From Sesamum alatum (lineage: Eukaryota; Streptophyta; Magnoliopsida; Lamiales; Pedaliaceae), in assembly GCA_034509735.1 (NCBI GenBank), contig JACGWO010000005.1:35184479-35248478 (forward strand): DNA of 64,000 bases. The letters run 5' to 3'. The notes beneath the pieces were generated by a model. It was given only the letters and a program-made list of their open reading frames with translations, had not been told where the DNA came from and did not search any database. This document shows, piece after piece, positions 54,419 through 64,000 of the stretch. Numbering within the stretch: position 1 is the stretch's first letter; each line of letters opens with the position of its first letter. A program made the position numbers and the translations under genes.

Positions 54419-55666
54419 TCTATATATAATAAAACAGAATCATTGAGACTATCCACCCAAGCGCCACGTAGGCGCAGATGCGGATCGCCTCAATGAGCTC
54501 TATTCAGCCAAATGGAATTTAATTACTTTTTAGATAAAAGAGAAAAAAGATATTAGTATTTATCCAAAATAATCTAATCGATAATATATATATTTATATA
54601 CTTTTAATAAGTAAATAAAAAACATATTTATCCAAGATATGTTTACTTATTTTACAGATAACATCCAATAGTTTATCCACAAAAGAATTATATTTTCTAA
54701 AAAATAATTAAATAGAACTATAGAATATTCTTTTAAATATAAAATAAGTAAAATAATTAATATATTAAAAATTAAGTAAATAACTATAAAAATACGAAAG
54801 TATATTAAACACATAAATGAATTTGGATTCATTTACTAACTATTTACCTGAAAAAATGAGTGAATCTTTTGGATAAACAAATAATGGTACACTTATCTAA
54901 ATTTAAGTATAAGATAAATGACAATTTTTTAAGTTTCAAAATAACTAAGTAAGTAAAAATTACAAATAATTCAAAATTTAAATTAAAACGAGTAATAGGA
55001 AAAATAATTCAAAATTTAGAAAAATAATTAGTGAATTTTAAAAATATAAGAATATTATTTGATGTTAAAATGATTTTTAGATTAATTCTATCCTTGACTA
55101 ATTTATCTTTTGGATACATTCAAATCATTTATCAACACTAAATAAAAATAAAATATTTTCTTACATGGCAAAATAAAATTCAAATAGACACTGGATAATT
55201 ATGGTTTATAAAAGCTAATAAAAAATAAAGTAAATTTTTATATGTAAAAAATTAAAATTTAATATGATAATAATCACAATTAAAAATAATATTGAAAGAT
55301 GTAAAAATAAGTTTGAATTTTATATTGTATCCCTAACCAATTTACCTGAACAAATTTGTAAATCTTTATAAAATCAAATAATCTATCATTTATCTATTTT
55401 AAATAAAATAAAATATTTTTGCAATTTATAATCAAAGCAATTAAAAGAATATAAGAATCTATAATTGTATGGATATTTTTCTAAATAATTAATGATACCT
55501 CATACAATTCAAGAAACTTATATTTTATATAATTTTTATTAGAACTAATATACAAAGATAGATAATTTTTGTTCAACTTTATAAGTATATATTTTTAAAT
55601 ATTTATTATTATAGTCACGATTAAACTGAAAATACTCCCCGTGCCTTGGCACGGGTTTTGTACTAG
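54419..55666 (+). mobile_element. Helitron unit F, complete, 1248 bp
   Basis: Same length as unit A and identical by eye except for one-base shifts in two A-runs (around 55000 and 55020). Ends with the CCCGTGCC hairpin and TACTAG at 55666, followed by T and the CACTA sequence TTTAAATAA. Confidence 0.9.
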
Positions 55667-55769
55667 TTTAAATAATAATTATAAAACCAAATTCATAAAT
55701 ACTATTAATAATTTAATATATATTTTAATGATAATAATTATTACTATAAAAAAATTAATAATTCATTAT

Positions 55770-56503
55770 TTAGGAACAGTACTTTAGACGGTCTTGGAGC
55801 GCTTACAGACCGTTCCAATTTTTGACTGTCTTAAAGAAGTGACCGTTCCTATTACCGAGTAAACAACCATTCCAAATTTATATGACAACCGTTCCTAAAA
55901 GCGGGTAAAAACAAATTCCAAATTATGGACAGACCGTTCTTACATGTATTTCAAATTCAATGCTTTCGTGGTTAGGTTTTCGTTATAAATACAATACCAA
56001 AAATCGGTCCAATGACATATTCCAAATTAGGAGTACAAAATCCGTTCCCAGACCATGTCAAAATGTATTCCAGTGACCGTTCCTAACTTGTATACCTGAC
56101 CGTTCCAAGACGTATTCCAGAAACAGTGCTAAAATGTATCTGCAACTTATGCTGACAATTATAAAATGTGTTCTAACTACCGTTCCTAATTGCGCGATTT
56201 ACTTTTGATATGACCGTTCCAAAAATTTATAAGGTGTTCCAAATGCAAAAATTATAAATTCATACATACAAAGGTAATTAGGAACGGTAAAACGGTTGTA
56301 TGCCAAAAACCGTTCCTAAACTAGAACAGTCGCCCTGTTCCCGTTCCTAATTATTAGGAACGCCTCTCCTTGCAATGGATAGCCTCCCGTTCCTGAACCG
56401 TTCCTAATACCAGTCCAAATGAATCCTGTGATCTATTTACCATTCCAAAACCTTAAAAAGCCCGTTCCTATTCCCGTTGCAATTCCCGTATTTTTTTGTA
56501 GTG
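55770..56503. repeat. CACTA subterminal CCGTTCC repeats, copy 2
   Basis: Homologous to 47640-48373 with scattered differences; ends at the terminus TTTGTAGTG. Confidence 0.8.
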
Positions 56504-56514
56504 TTTGTAATTCC

Positions 56515-57262
56515 GACCCGATTTTGGAACCCAATCTTTTTTGAACTTATGGCTTTAGTGAAATCATCAGATAACTGCTCATTTGTGTTGACGAACTCCA
56601 AGTAAATTTCCTGATTACTTACACAGTTCCTTATGAATTGGTGATGAAGTTCAATGTGCTTTGACCTTGCATGGAAAATAGGATTTTTCCTCATCGCAAT
56701 AGTAGACATATTGTCACATAAGATTTTTGTGGGAGCTTCCTGTTTCTGATCCACATCACATAAAATCCTTCTTAACCAAATTGTTTCACAAGCTGCATCG
56801 GTCGCGACAATGTATTCTTCTTCCGCTGATGAGAGTGCTATTAATTTTTGTTTTTTTTATGCCCACAAAATTATTTTCACTCCTAAGAAAAATACGTAGC
56901 CCGGCGTACTTTTTCGATTATCTGTGGATCCAGCCTAATCACTTTCTGTATATCCAATAAGCTTATTTTATTTTTCTGTTAACATATTTAATCCCAAGTT
57001 TCCTCATACCTTGAAGGTAGCGCAAAATTCTCTTAGCAGCTGCAAAATGCAATTTGCTTGGTTCGTTCATGAATCTTGATATGAGGCTAACTGGATATAC
57101 AATATCGTGCCTTGTGTTAGTCAGGTAGATCAGCGAACCTACAAGACTTCGATAAATCTTCGAATCAACTTTAGATGCATCGTCACTTAAGTGCAACTTC
57201 TGATTGACTGCCAGTGGAGTCGAGATTGGCTTGAAGTTATGCATTTGAAACTTTTTTAACAC
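56515..57262 (-). pseudogene. Copia RT C-terminus and RNase H
   Basis: ISTPLAVNQKLHL, VGSLIYLTNTRHDIVYPVSL, KRILRYLQG (57262-56963), then a decayed RNase H middle and ILCDNMSTIAMRKNP, RSKHIELHHQFIR, EQLSDDFTKA (56754-56530). A frame change lies between the two parts. Confidence 0.8.
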
Positions 57263-57299
57263 ACCTTCAAGATATTTTTCTTGAGAAATAAAAATTTCT

Positions 57300-57979
57300 C
57301 CTTTTTTAACACACCTTCAAGATAATGCTTTTCTTAGGCGAGAGACTTTTTCTTCTTTCCCATGAACAATATAGCCTTTTTGTTGCTCCACGTACACTTT
57401 TTCTTCTAATTCCCTATTGAGAAAAGTTGATTTAACATCCAGCTGATAAACTGGTAATCCCTGTTAAGTAGATATAGCAAGAACAATACGGATTGTCTTC
57501 ATTCTTGTCACTGGTGCAAACATCTCTGTGAAGTCAACTTCGGGTTGTTGAGAATATCCTTTCGAAACTAAGCGAGCTTTGTGCTTGTGAATTGAACCAT
57601 CTTCCTTGTATTTTGTCTTGCAGATCCACTTTACGCCGATAACATTTTTTCCATCTGGAAGGTCTACAAGATCCCAAGTATGATTTTTCTCAATGCTAGC
57701 AATCTCTTCATTCTTTGCTTTGTGCCAAACCTCTTCCTTTGCAGCTTCATCAAAATTTTGTGGCTCACTGGCAAAAAATGCGATATAACATGAATCATAT
57801 ATTTCTCTTAAGCTCTGAACTTTCCTTACCGGACTTTCTGATTCCGGTTTAATATCTCCACCACTTGATGTCCTTGCATCATCGCACGTACTTGGTTGAT
57901 CAATCCGTTTTGATAAAATCATTGGTGATATCAGTTGAGACGGAACAATCTGATCAACATCCCAATTCCATGATTGCAT
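57300..57979 (-). pseudogene. Copia RT N-terminal part; catalytic core deleted
   Basis: NHTWDLVDLPDGKNVIGVKW, KARLVSKGYSQQPEVDFTEM, FAPVTRMKTIRIVLA, then a stop and DVKSTFLNRELEEKVYVEQ. Homology breaks near 57330, before the LYGLKQAP and YVDD motifs. It resumes after them near 57260, and a 24-bp direct repeat (TTTTTTAACACACCTTCAAG and on) stands at both break points. The RT active site is lost. Confidence 0.8.
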
Positions 57980-59250
57980 TTCATCAAAATAATATCTGGG
58001 AAAATTGTGAGTTTTTTATTTCTCGGGTCAAACAATCGATATCCTTTGAACTCATCACTATATCTAACAAGGATTATTTTCTCACCTTTTTCATCAATTT
58101 TTTTCCTTTGTTGAGATGGAATATGTGAATATGCAATGCAACCAAAAACTTTGAAATGATTTACTGGAGGCTTTCTTTGATGCCATGCCTCATATGGTGT
58201 CTTATTCGGAACTGCCTTTGTTGGTGACCGATTCAAAATATATACTGACGTATTCACTGCTTCTGCCCAAAAAGGTTGCGGGAGCCGCTTGCCTGCCATC
58301 ATCCTTCGAGCCATTTCCACAATAGTGCGATTTTTTTCGCTCTACGACACCATTTTGTTGTGGGTTGTATCGAACTGTCAATTGCCTCTGGATTCCTTTC
58401 TGTTTGCAATAATCCATGAATGTCATTCCAATAAATTCTCCTCCACGATCAGTACGGAGAATTTATATATTTCTTCCTGACTAATTTTCAACAAGGGTCT
58501 TGAAACTCAAAAATTTAGATAATGCTTCTGACTTTCGATTCAAAAAGTACACCAACATCATCCTAGTGTAATCATCAACAAATAGGAGAAAATACCTGCA
58601 ACCGTTGAAAGATGGAGTTTATGTTGGTCTGTAATTATCAGCATGTACCATCTCAAGAGGAACTTTGGCTCTATAGGATATCTTTGAAAATGGTAGGCGA
58701 TGCATTTTCCCGAAAATGCATCCTTCACATGGCCTATCTTGATCTGGAACATTTGGAAACCCAAATACCATGTTATTTCTTTTCAAAAAATTTAATCATT
58801 TGTAGCTCAAATGTCCATATCTCAAATGCCAAAGATTATAATCTCCATCCATAGTATTCTACAGAGCAACTTTCTTAGATCCTCGTAGATTGAAAGGGAA
58901 AACTTTGTTCTAACTCATCTTTATTTTAGCAACTATATGATTCATTTGTTTATCAATAATGATGCAAAGATCATTGAACTCTACCTTGCTTTCTTTCTTC
59001 AACAGTTGTCCCACACTCAACAAATTTTAAGTTAATTCTGGTACATAAAATACACCTGTGATGATATTGGTCTTACCTCCTTTTGTCTGGACTGAAATAG
59101 CTCATTTTCCACTGATCTTGAGAGATTTGCTATTTCCAAGTTTTACTTCTGATGAATAAGATTCATCGAGATCTACGAACATATCTTTATTTCTGGACAT
59201 GTGATTGTTGCATCCGCTGTCCACATACCAGATATTCTCAAATTGTTGAC
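57931..59250 (-). pseudogene. Copia protease and integrase, broken
   Basis: Protease WYVDSGCNNHMS at about 59225-59190. Integrase zinc site LWHLRYGHLS ... CEGCIFGK at about 58840-58715; core with LFVDDYTR (about 58590), TDRGGEF (about 58455) and RYNPQQNGVVER (about 58355). A C-terminal region follows: PFWAEAVNTSVYILNRSP and VFGCIAYSHIP, ending KGYRLFDP. Stops occur near 59025, 58800 and 58480, with a frame change near 58330. Confidence 0.8.
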
Positions 59251-59253
59251 AAT

Positions 59254-60284
59254 TTAAGCATGAATAGAATATCTGATCTCCTTCTTCCTTTTTGGTGAAA
59301 TTGGCATCTTTCTTCTCACGGTCTTCTCGATACCAACAATCTCGTTGAGAGTGATTTGCATTTCTATACTTTTTGCATTTACTCCAACACTTGTTCGTGT
59401 CGTGGACATTTCTCCAACAAATACGACAAAAAGAATCTGAGTCTTGAGTGGATCCTCTCGAGTTAGAATTGCCTCTTCCTCCTTGACCTCAACCACGACC
59501 ATGATATTTTGGTGTCTCCCACGACCTTCCTCGTGACTGTGCTGACATATTTTTCTCATCCTACAAGTCATTCTCCTGTTTTTCCCGCTTTTGTGAAATA
59601 TTCACTTTTCCTTGAAAAGCTTGCTCCAAGTCTTGAGTTGCAAATCTGTTCATCCTTTTTTTCATGGGCTTCAAGAGAACCTATGAGTTCATCAAAAGTT
59701 CATACTGATAAATCTTTAGATTCTTCGATTGCTAGAACGATATGCTCGAATTTCACCGGTAAGCACCGTAGAACTTCCTCAATGATTTTCTTCTCTTCTA
59801 AAGTGTCTCCATAGCCTTTTATTTGATTTACCAGAGAGGAGACTCTAGAAAGGAATTCTTGCACATTCTCCGAGTCTTTCATGGATAGATTGTCAAAATT
59901 TCGCCATGAGTTTTGCAGCTTGATCGTGATCACCTTCTCATGTCTTCCAAATTGATTTTTCAAAATTTTCCATGCCTCTTTTGCGGTCTTCGCACTATTA
60001 ATACGTGGAAGAATTGATCGACTCACTCCTTGGTGCATAAAGGACAAGGCTTTTGCATCCTTTATCTTGTTCTCTTTATGCTCTTTTTTCTGTGCATTTG
60101 TAAATGCGGCTACTTCCTCCAATGTATGAGAAGTAAAACCCTCTTCAACTATGTCCCAAAGTTCATGTGACATGAACTGGGTCTTCATAAGAACACTCCA
60201 TGATTCGTAATCTTGGCCAACAAAGATGGGAATTCCTTCTTGGGAATATGTGAATGCAAGCTCTTGTTTGCTTAAAGATGCCAT
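59254..60284 (-). pseudogene. Copia gag
   Basis: ATG at 60284 about 25 nt after the primer site. 194 open codons: FVGQDYESWSVLMKTQFMSH, AKEAWKILKNQFGR, VQEFLSRVSSLVNQIKGYGD and VLRCLPVKFEHIV, all typical of the copia gag (UBN2) region. A TGA at about 59700 and frame changes beyond disrupt the nucleocapsid part, whose zinc knuckle is not readable. Confidence 0.8.
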
Positions 60285-60309
60285 AGAGATAAAATGGAGT
60301 AACCAATGG

Positions 60310-60323
60310 TGGCTCTAATACCA
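60310..60323 (-). other. Copia primer-binding site (tRNA-Met)
   Basis: Minus-strand TGGTATTAGAGCCA, one mismatch to the initiator tRNA-Met complement TGGTATCAGAGCCA, 6 nt inside the LTR. Confidence 0.75.
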
Positions 60324-60329
60324 CAAATA

Positions 60330-60629
60330 TGTTGAGAATATGGAGGAGATTTTGAGAAAGAAAAAAAAAAGTATTGAAATATTGGAGAGATTTAGTATTA
60401 CAAATACTTCTCATTTATTTCCCCATGACTACAACTTCAAGATTACAACCCTTTATATAGGAGAGCAAACATTAAATTAGTAATATTTTCCTAGGGATAA
60501 ATATTTGACCAACACTTCCCTATAGATAGAATATCAATTTCCCATCGATAAAAAATTTGACCTTGATAAATCTTGAGGAGTCATATGCATGCATTGTATT
60601 TTGGGAATTGCAAATTACACTTTTCAACA
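60330..60629 (-). repeat. Copia LTR, 300 bp
   Basis: Ends TGTTGA...TCAACA, the perfect inverted hexamer typical of copia LTRs. On the element strand a TATA box, CTATATAAAGGG, lies at about 60450-60462. Confidence 0.75.
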
Positions 60630-61564
60630 TCCTCCACTTCTTCACGGGTAAAATACAATTTACCCCCCTATGTTATTGGAAAAGTGAATTTACTTTCCTG
60701 TAAAAAAATAAAGTGCAAAAAACCCTCCCTATACTCTTAGAAATGATGCAATTTACCCCCTCCACGCGACTGTGCATTTCACGCGCTATTTTTTTTTTTA
60801 TTTTTTTTAATTTTTAGTTTACAAAATTATATTTTTACTCTTACTTAAAACCGTTAGATCTAAATCATTTAGATGAATGGTTTAGATCTCATCAATATTA
60901 TTTATAAATATATTAAAATTTAAATATATTTATATATAATTTTATATATTTTAAAAAAAATTATATATTTTTAGTTGCATATATCTATACTCTATATAAA
61001 TGTGTGAATACTCAAATTGTTTGTTCCCCATTGTGAAAAGACAAATATACCCTCATTTAAATATTATTAATTGTTATATTACAGATTCTAGAATTTTTAA
61101 CAATTTAGAATTCTAAATATTCTAAACCTCCTCCATATAAATTTAGGATAAAAAGCCTAAACCGTGAATCATGAATGAATCCAATTACACAGAATTTTAA
61201 TAACCCCTTCTAATCGTGAATCGTGAATGAGCCTAATTACAAAGACCTGTCACGTAATAAATTTTAATAACATTCACAGAAAATTATATTATAAAATTAG
61301 TTATAGAAAAATAAAATTTTATACAAAAAATATTTAAGAGTCTTAATTCCTCTAAACTTCTTAGAGAATGAATAACATATTCAACTAAGAAAAATTAATA
61401 TGCCAAATAATATTTCAACACAATCACTTTGCTAAAAGAAATCTTAATTATATTAAGAAAGTTTTAATTTACCACGACACATTAAAATTTAAAATAAACT
61501 ACACAGAATAATATATAAAATACTAATCTGAACTTATATATATAATATCAAAATTAAATTATAA
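60630..61564. other. AT-rich DNA with a decayed MITE
   Basis: 60650-60790 has two opposed arms (ACAATTTACCCCC / GATGCAATTTACCCCC are in the same sense, so it is rearranged). No gene. 61150-61240 holds a short direct repeat around CCGTGAATCATGAATGA / TCGTGAATCGTGAATGA. Confidence 0.4.
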
Positions 61565-62125
61565 ATTAAAATTGATATATGGATATGATATTATTAAATT
61601 GAAATTGCTTGTGAAAATTCAACTATTGAGTGACTCTCTCAGTACTTGATTCTTTTTTCGTATTAGATAATCCTGAATGCTTTACTTTTACATCTATTGT
61701 TTTTTTTATATTAAGAATAAAAGTATTATTACAACAAATGTGACATAAAAAATTAAGTTATAACATAATATACTATTGAATAGGAAATAGATTATACCAA
61801 TTGGTGCAAATGAAAATAAGATTAAGAAGTTAAACTCAAAACATATAAAATTAAAAATTGCAATATAAAGGCAAAAAATAAAAATATTTTAAAATTTAGA
61901 AGGTAATAAAGCATGTAAATAATACTTGCCAATATTTCAAAGTTGATATTGAAATATAATTAACATTAGGATCTTACAATACAAAATATTGATAATATTG
62001 TCCAATTAAATTATATTTTTATAATAATAGTCAATAAATAATTAGTTTATAATCATTTAGTGTCAATAAATTAAAAATCAACAACATGCAAATATAGTTA
62101 AAGAAAACATATTGCATACACAGAC
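61565..62125. repeat. Long direct repeat, copy 1
   Basis: Matches 63310-63700 in order: ATTAAATTGAAATTGCTT, AAATTCAACTATTGAGTGA, TTTTACATCTATTG, AATAAAGCATGTAAAT, AGGATCTTACAATACAAA, AGTCAATAAATAATTAGTTT. About 80-85% identical by eye, with indels. Non-coding. Confidence 0.7.
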
Positions 62126-62151
62126 ATAATATAGCAAAATCAAACAATAGC

Positions 62152-62423
62152 CACTACAAGAAGAACGTTCAATAACAACAAAAAACAATCAACGACGAGC
62201 TAATTCAGAAGTAAAATTTTCGTTGCTAAACCATTATTTAATACAAGAAATAAAATTGCTAAATTTAGCAATGAAAATTTACTTGCTAACAAATTTAGAA
62301 CAAATTGTTTAAAATATATATTAAGTAGTGTAAATTAACAATGAGAATTTTACTTACTAATTAGTTCGACGCTGATTTCAGCAACAAATTTTTTCGTTGC
62401 TATTAAGCTAATGTCTTGTAGTG
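62152..62423. mobile_element. CACTA-derived MITE, copy 2 (272 bp, inverted)
   Basis: Ends CACTACAAG / CTTGTAGTG, flanked by AGC on both sides (62149-62151 and 62424-62426). Its reverse complement follows copy 1 (5328-5604) along its whole length, including ACTACTTAATATATATTTTAA. Confidence 0.85.
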
Positions 62424-63309
62424 AGCAAAGAGACACAATAAAACCTACGAATAAAAATTGATTAATTTTATTAAAATAAAATTTCTTCTAAAATGGAATA
62501 ACGAATAAGTATCAAATTTAATTACAAATAAAAATTATCAATCAGATTAAATTAGAAGTGCTACTGAAAATTTTAAAAAGAGCTAACCAATTGATTTTAT
62601 TTCAATATTAATAGGCTAAAAACACCATATCCCCCTCCCCCTGCACCCCCAAGACATTGATATTGAAGAAGAGTATAAATAGTAATATAATAAATAATTT
62701 AATTTAAAACCTTATCTTATTGAGTAGTAAATTAACTAACATAATTGTAGGTCCTAACGAGACATATATAACTATTTTTATGCTTTAAAAGGTGCATAAA
62801 AGTTGTAACATTTGGTCTCCTTCTATTATTATACACTTAACACTCTCATGATATTTTCTTTTGAATATCCAGAGGGAAAGGTGTTATGAAATCAAAATTG
62901 CTACTTTGTAATATTTACGGGACTGAAAGTGAGAATCCCAAAATTAATGAACCAAATTAAAATGGAAAGAACCTAAGTTACAGACTGAAAAATGTTATTT
63001 CCACTTATGAAACTAAAAAAAATCAAATGGTGAGTAAACATTAACACAATAACAATTAAAAGTATAAAATTACAATAATTATATACTAACACATTAGTAC
63101 AATTACATTTTCATGTTAAGAGAATTAATAAATTTTAGAATAAAACTTAGTACAAAAAATAATAAATAAACAATGAGTTAGTTATGTTGAAATTAGAAAA
63201 AAAAAAGATGATAAATAAATAAGCCAATGAGATTAATATATTTTTCAGTAATAAATTTATAAAAATAATTTAAAATTTTAAAAAACATGAGTACTAAAGA
63301 GAATAAAAA
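62424..63309. other. AT-rich DNA, nothing recognised
   Basis: No gene, RNA or bounded repeat seen. Confidence 0.4.
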
Positions 63310-63700
63310 ATGATATATGAATAGGATATTATTAAATTGAAATTGCTTATGAAAATTCAACTATTGAGTGAATCTCTTAGCACTTGATTTTTTTAGTATT
63401 AGATAATTTTGAATGTTTTACTTTTACATCTATTGGTTTTTTATATAAAGGTGGAAAATAAAATTTTATACAATAATATTTCAAAATTTAGAAGCTAATA
63501 AAGCATGTAAATTATGTTTTGACAATATAAAAAAGCTGATACTGAAATATGATTAACATACATTATAGGATCTTACAATACAAATATTGGTACTATGGTC
63601 CAATTTGATTATAGTTTTATAACTATAGTCAATAAATAATTAGTTTGTAATAGTGTCAATAAAAGAAAACATATAACACACACATACAAAGTGTAACAAA
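63310..63700. repeat. Long direct repeat, copy 2
   Basis: Shorter copy of 61565-62125; it lacks about 150 bp present in copy 1 between the TTTTACATCTATTG and AAAGCATGTAAAT landmarks. Confidence 0.7.
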
Positions 63701-64000
63701 TAATAAAACAAAATTAAACAACAAAATATAGGCATAATAAAACATACAAATAAAATTGACCAATTTATTTTATTAAATTGAAATTTCTTCTAATCCAAGA
63801 TAAGGAGCTTTGACTAATTATTTTTATTTTCATATCAATTGGTTTGATACATAATAATAAAATAATCATTAGTGAATATACGAAATACAAAATTTTAATT
63901 TTGGGGAATATTTTTTTATTCAATAGTACCAATTAAATTTAGAAAGTGAATTACAAATAATAGAATTGAATAGTTTCCTTATCAATTTAAATAATTATTA
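63701..64000. other. AT-rich DNA to window end
   Basis: Nothing recognised. Confidence 0.4.

Larger units (their letters stand above)
50341..56503 (+). mobile_element. CACTA element, copy 2, split by a Helitron array
   Basis: 50341-50556 matches 47300-47520 of copy 1 (end of ORF2, acidic DEMDEDEDE-type tail and the AT spacer). 55667-56503 matches 47520-48373 and ends TTTTTTTGTAGTG inside the copia element. The 5.1 kb in between are Helitron units. The 5' part of the element is missing. Confidence 0.85.
56504..60629 (-). mobile_element. Ty1-copia retrotransposon, 3' end cut by CACTA
   Basis: Minus-strand order: LTR (60629-60330), primer site, gag, protease, integrase, RT, RNase H, i.e. copia order. 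It stops within about 20 codons of the end of RNase H, where the CACTA terminus begins, so the 3' LTR is missing. Many stops and one RT deletion make it inactive. Confidence 0.85.

Noticed and set aside
50557..54460. CRISPR-like regularly recurring ~55-bp palindromic motif
   Set aside because: Spacing varies from 223 to 1248 bp and the repeats are Helitron 5' ends; eukaryotic context.

Overview
This is nuclear DNA from a flowering plant, very AT-rich and dominated by transposable elements. The host genes are CC-NB-ARC-LRR disease-resistance genes of the R1/late-blight type, whose N-terminus begins MAYNLESLxxIxEQ. This NLR style and the repeat types suggest an asterid, possibly Lamiales, but that is inference. 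No bacterial genes, tRNA or rRNA genes, or CRISPR arrays were seen.

Layout. 0-5.7 kb: a decayed GRF zinc-finger exon, a foldback element, NLR1 (5'-truncated and frameshifted) and a CACTA-type MITE with a 3-bp target duplication. 5.74-13.61 kb: a 7.85-kb block bounded by degenerate inverted repeats and a perfect 9-bp target duplication (Mutator-like). Inside it lies a nearly genome-length, frame-broken endogenous pararetrovirus (Caulimoviridae) on the minus strand. 13.6-18.6 kb: MITEs, a 206-bp tandem duplication and NLR2 (minus strand, one frameshift). 19-31 kb: a CACTA ORF2 relic, a Ty1-copia fragment, and a decayed Ty3-gypsy Tat-like element with a tandemly duplicated integrase end and an antisense coiled-coil ORF.

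31-42.6 kb: fragments of two host genes (KxDL-type, and the cpSRP43 chromodomain inside a Pack-MULE-like element), then two sister NLRs. In NLR3 the middle of the NB-ARC is replaced by 1.35 kb of CACTA tnp2 transposase sequence, and its 3' end runs into a LINE reverse-transcriptase fragment. NLR4 is the only uninterrupted NLR (821 codons), and its last ~20 residues are out of frame relative to NLR3. 42.6-60.6 kb: a second decayed copy of the NLR upstream segment ending in a lone NLR C-terminal tail, two CACTA copies, and a Ty1-copia element cut by the second CACTA. The second CACTA carries an array of six Helitron units; the first, at the homologous position, preserves the empty insertion site. 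60.6-64 kb: AT-rich DNA with a long direct repeat and a second copy of the CACTA MITE.

The window reads as an NLR cluster that spread by segmental duplication together with its upstream repeats and was then broken by nested transposition. The clearest signals beyond ordinary annotation are the transposase-for-NB-ARC replacement in NLR3, the Helitron array with its internal empty-site control, and the pararetrovirus enclosed in a Mutator-like frame. All boundaries were read by eye; no alignment or database search was run.
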